Of a stretch of DNA of 64,000 nucleotides, positions 21,174 through 31,413 are shown piece by piece. Position 1 is the first letter of the stretch. Every line of letters starts with the position of its first letter. The position numbers and the translations under genes were made by a program. The DNA comes from Turnera subulata (lineage: Eukaryota; Streptophyta; Magnoliopsida; Malpighiales; Passifloraceae). The DNA is taken from NCBI GenBank assembly GCA_028386065.3, contig JAKUCV010002506.1, positions 195,499 through 259,498 on the forward strand. The letters run 5' to 3'. The notes under the pieces are model-generated. The model searched no databases, had not been told where the DNA came from, and was given only the letters and a program-made list of their open reading frames with translations.

Positions 21174-21377
21174 AAGTCTGGGCGGTCTTCCTTCCATGAC
21201 CGCCCGGCCTGGCTGTCATCCAAAGGATGACCGCCGGCCATGGCGGTTATATGCACCCAGAACGCGCTTTTTTCCCCCGATTTCGCTCCTAATTTGATTC
21301 TACTTGGTTTTGGCCCAGATTTTTGCCCATTACCTTGGTCATTAAACTGGTAAATGCCACTAGGCTACCCAGAACAC

Positions 21378-21385
21378 TATAAATA
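21378..21385 (+). promoter_or_regulatory. TATA box of solo LTR
   Basis: TATAAATA in acactataaataggac, about 200 bp downstream of the 24-bp palindrome. Confidence 0.8.
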
Positions 21386-22161
21386 GGACCCCCTCTCACA
21401 TTTCAATGGACACAGATTCTATTACACACATACTGTTCATAAGCTTTGGAGCTTGGAGAAACTCTACTTTTCGAAGCTTAAGAAATTGTTCTATAGGCAA
21501 AACTCTGGTGGAATTTCGTAGGTGGCACCAACCATTGAAGGGAGCAAGAGGTAGATCAAGAAGAACTTCGATGATTAAGTTAAGGAGTGGGAAGGAGCTA
21601 GAGGAGGGCTAGAGGAGCTAGGTTTATTTGACACAACCCGAACCAAGGAGCTAGAGGAGGGCTACAAAAGGTATTCCTAATCCCTTTTCGCCTGACCGAT
21701 TGCTTTTGAGATGTTGATGCTTATGATGATGTGACTATTGTGATGCCATATCAAGAACTACGTGGGCTTTAAACCCGGTCGCCGGGGTACGTAGGTGGTT
21801 TCTAGTGGTGGAAACTCAAGCCCAATCTTCTTCTTCTCCCCTTTCTTTTTAGTTTCAGTTATTATGTGTTTCGTTGTTCACACTTGCACATTTGTAGAAG
21901 GCATACAAAATCTTTCAATTGCACAAGGTTTCGCCCCAACATGGATGGGTGCCTAACACCTTCCCATCCATGACGAATCCCCGGGTCCAGCATCTTTGGT
22001 TCGCTATCTAGTTGCCTAAACGGAGTCATATAAAGGTTTTTCCCGAGTTTTGTCCTATAATAAAACTTGGGTGGCAACTCCAAAGATGTTCGATGACGGT
22101 TATGAAGTAGACGTAAGGAATAGGAGAATAGGCCCAATGTATTTTGGGTCGGGTATTCATA

Positions 22162-22380
22162 GGGTCCAAGGCTTGTTAATCCCAATCATTGCGCGCGGCT
22201 GGCAACGGACAAATCTCATGCCATATCACCACAAAAGATGGAATGTTTGGGCAGGGATTCAACTCATTCCCTTAAGGTAAAGGTTTAAACACACAAAAGA
22301 ATGAATGCAACCATGCATATGACAAGAAAATAGACACAAAACTTAAGCGAAAATTGAACACTATTTCTTAAACCCACGAA
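22162..22380 (-). mobile_element. Leader of second Ogre-like element, PBS-proximal part
   Basis: Aligns with 17310-17520 (for example cttaaggtaaaggttt and aacccac next to the PBS). It is the continuation of 19556-20503 across the inserted solo LTR. Confidence 0.75.
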
Positions 22381-22400
22381 TCCCCAATGGAGTCGCCAGC
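22381..22400 (-). other. Primer binding site of second Ogre-like element
   Basis: Minus strand GCTGGCGACTCCATTGGGGA, adjoining the LTR that starts at 22401. Confidence 0.8.
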
Positions 22401-23368
22401 TGTGAGAACCCGGACCAAATATCCCTTCGGCCTTTTCACCTATGATCGATAGAGTCGCCACCCAAGTAATATTTGCATGGAAAAACTCAGGAAAAACCAA
22501 AGATAACTCCTTATACCCACAAAAGTAGCAGATTTGCTAACCAAAGATACCGGACTCGGGGGTTCGTCATGGATTGCAAGGTATGAGGCACCCCATCCAT
22601 GCTTGGGAGAAATAGTATTCAATTTAAGCGATAAAAGTGTCTCGTGCATATGTGTAAACCAGAATTCCAGCAAGCAATAATCATCAGAATCATCATGCAT
22701 AAACAGAAAATTAAAAGAACAAAATAGAACAAAAAAGGTTAAAACATAATTTGGCTTGTGTCTATACCACTAGAGACATCCTACGTACCCCGATCGGGTA
22801 CAAAGCCTACGTAGTTTTTCGGTTCAACGAAAACACTCAAGAGAATATTTCAGCATCATTATAGATTCAGCCTTTGTGCTCAACAGTAAATTTGTAGGTC
22901 TTTCTCTTAGCTTTCCGTAGAGTCCAATATTGTAGCAATCCAAAATCTAGAACTCTAGATATGATTTAATTACCGAGACTGCATGCTGCAGAAGCTTATA
23001 CGCGAGTTCTTCTCGTTCTTGGCTCCGGGATTGCGTTTGATTGCTCCTAAGCCCTTGAATTCAACTTTTTCTGTGTAAAGACTAATAAGAAAACACAACT
23101 AGAGTAGTACCATATGAGATCTATGAGAGAAAAGCAATAGGAATTGAAGAATATAATTGAAAGAGTTTTCCCAAGCTAAGGCGCTTTATAGAGAGAACTA
23201 CCGACCCCGAAAGTGTGTTTAGAGAGTTCTATTTTTTGTGTTCAGGGCCTAAAGGCTCGTGGTTTTGATCGTAGGGCTGAGATTAGACCCCTAGACCCAA
23301 TGGTTGAGAGTTAAGATCGAAAAAGAGGCAAAAAACTACAATATTTCCGAAACTAGGAAAGATGTCCG
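22401..23368 (-). mobile_element. 5' LTR (truncated) of second Ogre-like element
   Basis: Minus-strand LTR end TGTGAGAACC (plus view) next to the PBS; U5 and R parts match the family, including the hairpin region at about 22575-22610. The U3 part is cut at 23368 where a plus-strand LTR starts. Confidence 0.8.
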
Positions 23369-24545
23369 TGTGAACACCCAAATTTGACCACTAATATTCT
23401 ATTATTTTGAATTATGAATATATTTGTGACTACGGATTAATGAGATGATTCATTCTCGAGTTCGGGTATTTTTGTAATTTAATTTGGTGGAATATTAGTA
23501 TTTTATTATTTTTGGATTTTTGATATATTTGATTCAGAATTTTTGAGATGATTTAATTCTAGGTTTAATATATTTTAAAGTTTAATTATAATAGAATATA
23601 GGTATTTGATTTTTTTTAGGCTTTTATTTATTTTGGACCTATTTTAGATGATTTTGGGTTTAAAATAATTTAGGAGCCTGGACCAATTGAATATTGATCC
23701 TCCAGCAACTAAGGCCCATCCAAAAACACTGAGCCTAGCAGCCAATTAACCCTAAATTCGTCCAAAATTCGGGTTAATTAGTTTCCTTCTTAGTTTTTGG
23801 TAGTTTATGGTAGATGGAGTGAAGTGAGGAGAAAGAAAAGAAAATAGGGAAAGGGATTAGGGTAAGCTACAAGTTAGGAGGGTTTCTGGAAGCTTAAAAA
23901 AGGTAAAAACTAATTAGGAAGGGCGTGGGAATCAAGCTGAGACGGAATAGCGAGGATCGAAAGGCGAGATGACAGCCACGGCCTGGCGAACATCCTTTCC
24001 AGTTTTGGCAGTTTTTTCGATTTTTCCTGTTTACTTAATTCTGGGTATCTACCGTTGGATCTAGAGATTCAATCCCGACCTTTAGATTAAAACCACGTCT
24101 AGACCCTCTGAACACTATAAATAGGACCCCCCATTCATGCTCAAACTCACCGATTTTCTCTCTTCCCCCTCGATACACACATAAGCTAGGTGCTTGGAAT
24201 AATTCTCTATTTCCAAGCTTAGGAACCTTTTTTGTAGGGTTGAAGTTTTGGAGGATTTCCTTGAGGAGAAGTCACAGTAGAGTAGTAGCAAGAGGAGAGC
24301 AAGAGAAGGAGAAGGAGGAGGCCGATTGAAGCAAGTTTGTGGAGGAAAAGAGGAGGAACCCGAGTAGAAGAATCCTGTGCAGGCAGTTTCAGAAAACTCA
24401 TCATATCTAGAGCTGTAGGTGTAGGATTACTGCGTTCCTGGAGTCTCTGGAAAGCTAAGAAGTAGCTCTATAAGTTTGATGTTGGTGTAAGAGACCAGTT
24501 CTGCCTCCTTCTACCTCGAATTACCTGGATGATTGGTTAATATAC
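23369..24545 (+). mobile_element. LTR fragment, Ogre-like family, plus strand
   Basis: Begins TGTGAACACCCAAATTTGAC and carries the family U3, a TATA box at 24116-24123 and part of R. U5 is missing; similarity is lost at about 24545. It breaks the minus-strand LTR to its left. Confidence 0.8.
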
Positions 24546-24739
24546 CTTGTCTAAGTGAACCCACACTTGCATACATTAGATATTGCATCGCATATATTTC
24601 AAGAAAATAGAATTCTGGCCGAGGTGCGTCTTCTTTAAGGAAAATTTTCATCTTTTTGACAGTGGACGTTTGTATATTGGAATACTAGGATTAACGAGAT
24701 GATTTAATCTTAGGATAAAATATATAATAAGGTTTATTT
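24546..24739. other. Junction region: 77-bp shared block and an LTR U3 fragment
   Basis: 24591-24667 repeats 19166-19242. From about 24671 (ggaatactaggattaacgagatgatttaatcttagg) to 24739 the sequence is Ogre-like U3, plus strand. No gene. Confidence 0.6.
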
Positions 24740-25619
24740 TGTTAGTGTAATATGCCCAAAAGCCAATCAATGGATGATTGTACATAGTCATGTAAATACA
24801 CTAAGGTTATTCCAATAAATATGTTTATGAGATAAATGCTTGCACATATTTATAACCCTAGAGTATTTTATATTCTTAAATGTCCCTAGTCGATTATTAT
24901 TATGGATGGGTTGTAATAATAAATTAAGACTAGCGTATGTTGAGAATTATATGAGATATGAATTCTACATACGGGTACAAGTTAGAGAACTTGTGGATTG
25001 GACCGACCCAACATAAGAACACTACATGGAACGTTATATGACTGTCATTAGTGGTTCTTATATGTATTGTCCTTAGACCTGAGATCATCAAGGTTCCCAA
25101 CATGTGAGTCATATACTTTGATATTCCTTTTGGCTATTCGTAACTCAGTAGACCTTAGTGTAATCATTGGGTATATGATATAATGTGTAGTGGGTTTTGT
25201 GTGATCGAGATGGAATTCGTCCAACCCATATAACGGATATATTATCAGTTGGGCCACTTGATAGAGTTGAACTGTAAATGAATGGCCATGCTCGGATTAT
25301 GTGATATGGTGATATCATTAGTATCCGTATTACACAGTTAACTCGGGGATCAGGAAACGTTGGATCAAACATATGCGAGATTGACATATTCCATGTCTCG
25401 TGTTTGATTTTGATAATGGGACGAAAGGACGATGACATGTTTCCGAGGCATAATGAATCAGTACTGATCTCGTCGTTTGAGTAGCAATGATGTGTTGCTA
25501 GACGCCGCTCATTGTTTATAATTGTAAATGAGTTTACAGTTATTGCCAAACGATACAAGTGCCTACGGGGTCACACACTTAGAACTGTTGATTCGAGCTG
25601 GTGGTTAAACCATGGTTGG
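24740..25619 (+). mobile_element. Copia LTR fragment, same family as 28612-30332
   Basis: Begins TGTTAGTGTAATATGCCC and runs parallel to the LTRs at 28612 and 38348 for about 880 bp. It stops at aaccatggttgga, where it is joined to an Ogre-like LTR; the TATA, R and U5 parts are missing. Confidence 0.9.
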
Positions 25620-26898
25620 ATCAAATCAGGGCTGAATTAGGGGGATTGGGGGTTCGCAAATGGAAAGAACGTGTGACAAGCGAATTGTCGGGCGGTCATC
25701 TCGCAACGACCGCCAGGTGCTGGCGGACATCCACACATGACCGCTGGCACTGGCGGTCATGCAGTAGATGACCGGCGGCAGCGGCGGTCATAGCTTTCTA
25801 GATTCGCCCAAATCTCCGATTTTGTTTCTAATTTCGATCCTACGCGGTTTTGGACCAGGGCATACTCTTCACCATTAAGCAGGTCCATGCCCCTAGGCTT
25901 CTTAGAGAACTATAAATAGGACTCCTCACACACATTTCAAGAGATCAATCACTCATTACTCACACACCCCCATAAGCTTTGTTTGCTTGGAGAAACCCTA
26001 CTTCTCCAAGCATAGAAACTTTCCTATAGGTAGAAACTCTGGAGAATTTTTATGGGAAAGCATCAAGGAAGAAGCCAACAAGAAGGGATCAAGAGGAGAT
26101 CAAGAGGAGGAGGCAATCAAAAGCATTCTAGGAGTCAAGAAGGTGGACAATCCGAGTAGAAGGACCTGATGCAAGCAGTCTCAGAAAACAATCCATCTCT
26201 CGAGTTTTAGAGATCGGATTGCTGTGATCTTGGACTCTTTGGAAAGATAAGAGGGATTTCTATGACTTTGTTGTTGAGATTAGAAGCTGAATTGGCCATT
26301 GGCGTTGTCCAAAATCCAGTAGAAGACGACTCATAGTTTCTGTCCAACAATCGAGCTAGGTGTTCTAACCCTTTTTATTGCGCACTTTATTAATTGCTTC
26401 TTGTTGATTATTTGATGATGCTTTTGGTGATTATGTGATTTCTGTGATGCCATGTCAAGAACTACGTAGGTTTTGAACCCGGTCGCCGGGCTACGTAGGT
26501 TGTCTCTTGTGGTGGAGACTCAAGCCCAAATATTTTTATTTTCCCTTTTTGTTCTGTACCCTCGTCTCCTTCCCCTCCAATTTAATTTTTCTTGTTTTTA
26601 TGTGATTATTTTCCACAATTGCACACTTGCACAAGGCATGCTCGCATTCTCCAATTGCACAAAGTTTCGACCCAACATGGATGGGTGCCTAACACCTTCC
26701 CATCCATGACGAACCCCCGAATCCCATGTCTTTGGTCTCGCTATGATCAGTTGCCTAAGGAGCCATTTAAAGGTTTTTCCCAAATTTTGTCCTAAATAAA
26801 ATTTGGGTGGTGACTCCATTGACATGGGATTGACCCGAAGAAGAAGGTGTGAGGAAATAGGTGAATAGGCCCAAGTGATTTTGGGTCAGGTATTCACA
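25620..26898 (+). mobile_element. LTR (3' three quarters), Ogre-like family, plus strand
   Basis: Starts in mid-U3 (tcaaatcagggctgaatt) and ends GGGTCAGGTATTCACA. It carries the GC-rich inverted repeats (25694-25790), a TATA box at 25911-25918 and the conserved hairpin at 26678-26708. With 24671-24739 it probably formed one LTR that received the Copia LTR and then lost sequence on both sides of the present junction. Confidence 0.85.
25911..25918 (+). promoter_or_regulatory. TATA box of Ogre-like LTR
   Basis: TATAAATA in gaactataaataggactcc, about 120 bp after the last GGCGGTCAT half-site. Confidence 0.8.
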
Positions 26899-28173
26899 GC
26901 GGGTGATCAACAACGACAATAGCCTTATTGCTCGCATTCTTAAAGCTCGATATTTTCCAAGATTTTCTTTTCTCGATGCCTCAGTCGGTTTCAGACCGAG
27001 TTATACATGGAGGAGCATCTACAAGGCTAGAGAAATCCTGAATCAAGGAGTACATTGGATGATTGGTACGGGTCAACAGGTTCGGGTTTGGGGAGACAAT
27101 TGGTTGCCGGATCACAACACCCCTAAGATCACTACTACATCTAACATTCTAAATCCACTTGCTAGAGTGTCGAAATTAATTGATTTTGAGGCACGAGAGT
27201 GGAATTATGAGCTGGTTGACTCTTTATTCTCATCCACTAAAGCACAGTTGATCAAAAGTATTCCCATAAGTGCTCAGAATTTCCCGGATAGCCCTTATTG
27301 GTTTCATTCCCCTTCAGGTGATTATACAGTCAAATCAAGTTATGTAGTTTGTTTGGAGATGATTCACCCAGTACAGGTTGGAGAAGAGTCAATTATTCCT
27401 GGCTGTAGCAAATAATGGTGGCAGATTTTTTGGAAACTAAATATGCCCCCAACGCTGAGATCCTTTGTATGAAGACTTTGTACTGATACCTTACCAGTTC
27501 GACAAATTGTGGTGATCAGAATTGGCAACATAGATACTACTTGTCCATGCTTCCATAATGTTCTAGAGCCAACACTCCACACCCTTAAGGATTGTCCCTG
27601 GTCAGTGTCGATTTGGCAGAAGAGCCCCATTCCCTCCCAAATTTGCAATTATGTAGCCACTACACCCTCACAGTGGTTGCGCGAGATTGTGCAAAACCAT
27701 GGCCAGGAAATCTATGTCATTGGAATTGCATGGTCTATCTGGAAAGACCGACTTATTGGTTTTCCAGAATGCTTGTATCAATACAGATCAAATTCCTTCA
27801 ACAACTTTAGCTTTTCTCCACAACTGTAAGCAAGCAAATGCTTCTGGTCTATTGGAGCCTCCTCAGCAACCACGACAACAGTGAGAACCACCACCATCTC
27901 AGGTCCTCAAACTAAACATTGATGTCTCAATCAAACCTGATAGGGTGGGCTTCAGAGCTGTCATCCAAAATCATGAAGAAGAGATTGTTGCCCACCAAGT
28001 GGTTTTCGGCTAGGCTTGAAGCTACAATAGGTGAAGCATATGCAGCAAGGTTAGGGGTCTACCTGGCTTTGGAAAACCAAATCGAACACCACCACCTTGA
28101 GATGGAAGCACAAGCAATCATTAACTCCCTGAATCGCCAGTCAGTTGATATTTCTCCCCTAGGCCGTATTATA
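26899..28173 (+). pseudogene. LINE-D: C-terminal RT, zf-RVT and RNase H (L1 type)
   Basis: The plus frame 26903-27415 reads NNDNSLIARILKARYFPRFSF ... RVWGDNWLPD ... PYWFHSPSGDYTVKSSYVV, the region between RT and the zinc-binding zf-RVT domain in plant LINE ORF2. zf-RVT continues in other frames to about 27750 (PCFHNVLEPTLHTLKDCPWS, WSIWKDR). RNase H follows from about 27900 (GEAYAARLGVYLALE, EMEAQAIINSLNRQS). The 5' part (endonuclease, RT core) is absent; the fragment starts at an LTR end. Its ORF is cut by a MITE at 28174 and by a Copia element at 28612. Confidence 0.85.
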
Positions 28174-28452
28174 AGTGGCGAAGCTAGATAGAATTTTTAG
28201 AAGGGGCCAATATAACATTTTATGTGTGATAATAAAGGTTTATGTAAAAAAAAAAAAATAGAGAGATGCCAATACAATATTTTTTGTTTGATGATAAAGG
28301 TTTATGTAAAAAAATAAAATATAGAGGGGGCTAAATATACATAACAATAGGACTTATTTGCAAAAATTAAAAATCTAGGGGGCAATTGATATGTTACGAT
28401 AAGACTTGTATGAAAAAATTAGAAACCTAGGGGGTCTAGGCCACCGCCACTG
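28174..28452. mobile_element. hAT-like MITE inserted in LINE-D RNase H
   Basis: About 279 bp with terminal inverted repeats AGTGGCG ... CGCCACTG. The flanks GTATTATA (28166-28173) and GTATTATT (28453-28460) look like an 8-bp target duplication with one change, as hAT elements make. Removing it restores the LINE reading frame (GRII-SDIRILDSQLVLVKF). Inside are about four degenerate units of about 60 bp (ataaaggtttatgtaaaa at 28231 and 28292). Confidence 0.85.
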
Positions 28453-28611
28453 GTATTATTAGCGATATTCGCATACTGGATAGTCAGTTGGTGTTAGTTA
28501 AATTTTCTTATATTCCAAAGTTAAGTAATAAGGCAACTCATGCACTCTGCCAGCTTGTATCTTGGTTTGGGTCGGAATAATTTTGGTTTCTAGACTTTCT
28601 CAGTAGTGTCA
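28453..28611 (+). pseudogene. LINE-D RNase H, continuation
   Basis: Reads SDIRILDSQLVLVKFSYIP, then KLSNKATHALCQLVSWFGSE, the end of an RNase H (RVT_3) domain; continues beyond the Copia element at 39912. Confidence 0.85.
28607..28611. repeat. Target-site duplication TGTCA (left)
   Basis: TGTCA precedes the Copia 5' LTR and recurs at 39907-39911 after its 3' LTR. Confidence 0.95.
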
Positions 28612-29754
28612 TGTTAGTATAATATGCCCAAAAGTCAATCATTGGATGATTGTACATAGTCATGTAAATACATTAAGGTTATTCCAATAAATATGTTTAT
28701 GAGATAAACGCTTGCTCATATTTATAACCCTAGAATATTTTATATTCTTAAATGTCCCTAGTCGATTATTATTATGGATGGGTTGTAATAATAAATTAAG
28801 ACTAGCATATGTTGAGCATTATATGAGATATGAATTCTACATACGGGGTACAAGTTAGAGAACTTGTGGACTGGACCGACCCACATAAGAACCCTACATG
28901 GAACGTTATATGATTGTCATTAGTGGTTCTTATATGTATTGTCCTTAGACCTGAGATCATCAAGGGCCCCAACATATGTGTCGTATACTTTGATATTATT
29001 CCTAGTCACTCGTAACTGAGTAGACGTAAGGGTAATCATTGGGTATATGACGTAATGTGTAGTGGGTTTTGATCGATCAAGAAGGGATTCGTCCAATCCA
29101 TATAACGGGTATATTATCAGATGGGCCTCTTGATAGAGTTGAACTGCTAATTGCGTGGCCACGCTCGGATTATGTGATATGGTGATATCATGAGTATCCA
29201 GTTTTACACAGTTAACTCGGGGATCAAGAAACTAAGATTAAATATATACGAGATTGACGTTTTCCATGTCTCGTGTTTAATCTTGATAATGGGACGAAAG
29301 GACGATGACATATTTCCGAGACATAATGAATCACTATTGATCTTGTTGTTTGGGTAACAATGATGTGTTGCTAGACACCGCTCATTGTTTATAATTGTAA
29401 AATGAGATTTTACAATTATTGTCAAACGTTACAAGTGGCTACAGGGTCACACAATTGGAACTATTGATTCGAGCTGGTGGTTGAACCATGGTTGGACCGT
29501 AGTTCGACCAGGTGGGTGGATCATGGTTGAACCTTGGTTGGACCATGGTTGGACCGGGTCGTTTTAGGCTGATTTGGTTCACTAATTATCAGAATTATTG
29601 AACCAAAATTAATACCATATGATGTGTAATCCCATTAATGCTTAGTGGAGCATTAAGACATAGTGGAGACATGATTAGGCTTAAAGTATAATCATGATGG
29701 TTAATGCATGATGATGTTGGCCATTGTCTCGTTATTCTATGCATTAATTGTGTG

Positions 29755-29762
29755 TATAAATA
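29755..29762 (+). promoter_or_regulatory. TATA box of Copia-2 5' LTR
   Basis: TATAAATA in gtgtataaatagggc; the same box is at 39511-39518 in the 3' LTR. Confidence 0.8.
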
Positions 29763-29810
29763 GGGCTTGATAATCAGATTATCAACACACACAACATTCA
29801 CACACAAATC

Positions 29811-29965
29811 CAGGTATTGTTACATCACTCCCTCCGCCCGATTAAATCCTTTACTATGCTGCAGCACTAGGGATTCGAACTCGGGACGTGATGCTTTTTA
29901 TCCCCCCTCAAGGAGGGCACCTTCACCAATTTATCCCCCTTGAGGGAGTGATGTAACAATACCTG
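29811..29965. mobile_element. 155-bp MITE in the Copia-2 5' LTR
   Basis: Terminal inverted repeats of 24 bp: CAGGTATTGTTACATCACTC and, at the other end, the exact reverse complement (GAGTGATGTAACAATACCTG at 29946-29965; outermost 20 bp shown). It is absent from the 3' LTR, so it inserted after the Copia. Inside on the minus strand GAGTTCGAATCCCTAG resembles a tRNA B box. A GC-rich 25-bp stretch right of it is also absent from the 3' LTR. Confidence 0.85.
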
Positions 29966-30332
29966 AATATGGTGGGTCCCTCGGGGGGAGGGCCTTCACA
30001 CACTTCATTCTTTGAGAAACAAAGAAGCACATATAAACACTAGTGTCTAGCACTCGAAAATTCTGCAGCTAGCACTGCGGTTCGGGAGTGCTCGGGTTAG
30101 TGATCGTGAGACGGTTGCTAGCAGTCATCAACGGTTTGTGTGGATACCGTAGAGGAGCCAGATTTCTTGTCGGGTTCTTGCTGATTCTACACTACAGTTG
30201 GGTGAAAGACCTCAACCAAGCAAGGTACGAAAAATTGTTATTCGGTTTAGTTAGCTTCACTTGGATTCTCCATGAGTACCAGATCTTTCCGCTGCATTTT
30301 GATTGTCAAGTTTGCATGCCCTGTTACTAACA

Positions 30333-30346
30333 GTGGTAGCGAAGCC
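30333..30346 (+). other. Primer binding site of Copia-2
   Basis: gtggtagcgaagcc directly after the LTR end; resembles the Copia primer-binding site TGGTATCAGAGCC. Confidence 0.7.
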
Positions 30347-31413
30347 TCTTGTGAAACGCTAAACCGAATTTGTTGTGCTTATGTATGATATGCTCATATT
30401 GATACATATGATATGCTGTATGTGATGTAGCATGTTTATGATATGTTGAATTCGTTTTTGTATGTGTGATATATGTTGAGGTTTGTTTTTGTCAAAAGTG
30501 TTTGACAACAAGTACTTGATTGGTATGTGATATCAATCAAGGTGTTTTTGGCAGTAAGTGTAATGAGTTCGACAAGGAAAATCGATTGTCGGTTTTTGTA
30601 TAGATCGATTGTCGTTCTAGTACGATTGTCGTCCTTTGTCAGGTGCAAGGTTGTGAATTAATACACTGTGCAAGTGAGTCATGTCTAGGAGGCTGGGTTT
30701 TAAGTGAACCTTTGTTCCTCCAGTCTTTCCTGGGATTTTATCTTGGAATGTTAATTCTGTTTTAGGAGATCGGCTACGCCATCTTTCCTGGGAATTATCG
30801 AATCAGTTCAATACACTTCTTGTACGGGCACTATTCACCACAAGAAATTTCCTAGATCGAGGAACTAGTCAGTCTTTGATCACAAGTTAAACACCGATGT
30901 TCAAGAGTTAAACATCGATGTTCTTGAACACTGCCAAGTAGTTGGGAGAATCAGATTCTCACGACATCGATGTTCTTATGTATTTTTGGTTTCCAATTTT
31001 ACAAAACACCAGTATATGATTTATTAAGAACACGCATATGATGTATAGGAATAATATGTTGATGTAAATATTAAGTTCCTCTTGTGTTTCCTTCCATGAT
31101 AAGCACTCATCATTGCTTAGATCAATACTTGGTAGGTTTTGCCAAAGCAAGGTGCCAATATTTATCCTAGCAAGGTGCGACGGGATAATTGTAATATCCG
31201 AACTACTTGTTATGGGTTGAACTTAACTAGGTCATCTCAATAAGATTGAGGACTTAGAGGCAAGGAGTTGAGCTAAGTCTATGAGATAGACAAGAACAAG
31301 TGTTGTTAACTCAACTATCCAAGAGTTACATGAGATGTAATTGACAAGAGTTGTCTACCTAAATAACTATGGTATAAGTGATCAGCCAAAGCTGACTTAT
31401 CTTATAGTGAAAT
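30347..31413 (+). mobile_element. Leader of Copia-2
   Basis: About 1.07 kb without a recognisable frame. It holds three close matches to the 12-bp palindrome of the SIRE-like LTR (near 30892, 30918, 30962) and short directly repeated phrases near 31140-31200 (caaggtgc). Confidence 0.7.

Larger units (their letters stand above)
20504..22161 (+). mobile_element. Solo LTR, Ogre-like family, plus strand
   Basis: Starts TGTGAACATACAAATTTGAC and ends GGGTCGGGTATTCATA (final CA changed to TA), 1658 bp, with a perfect 5-bp duplication GGGTC on both sides. It interrupts the leader of a minus-strand member of its own family; removing it restores a leader that aligns with the one at 17210-17520. It has a 24-bp perfect palindrome (21150-21173), a TATA box at 21378-21385 and the U5 hairpin (21943-21975). 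Confidence 0.93.
28612..30332 (+). mobile_element. 5' LTR of Copia element (Copia-2)
   Basis: TGTTAGTATAATATGCCC ... GCCCTGTTACTAACA with an 8-bp terminal inverted repeat (TGTTAGTA/TACTAACA). It is 1721 bp because a 155-bp MITE is inserted at 29811. U3 has a cluster of AACCATGGTT-type motifs (29471-29563); TATA at 29755-29762. Its partner is at 38348-39906. Confidence 0.95.

Noticed and set aside
24930..25558. Minus-strand frames in the Copia LTR (and their repeats at 28920-29425 and 38655-39160)
   Set aside because: They recur because the LTR recurs; they are antisense to the LTR, have no domain, and differ by stops and frameshifts.
29870..29895. tRNA gene or SINE on the minus strand (GAGTTCGAATCC)
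   Set aside because: Only a B-box-like sequence is present; no A box, no cloverleaf, and the segment is bounded by MITE inverted repeats.
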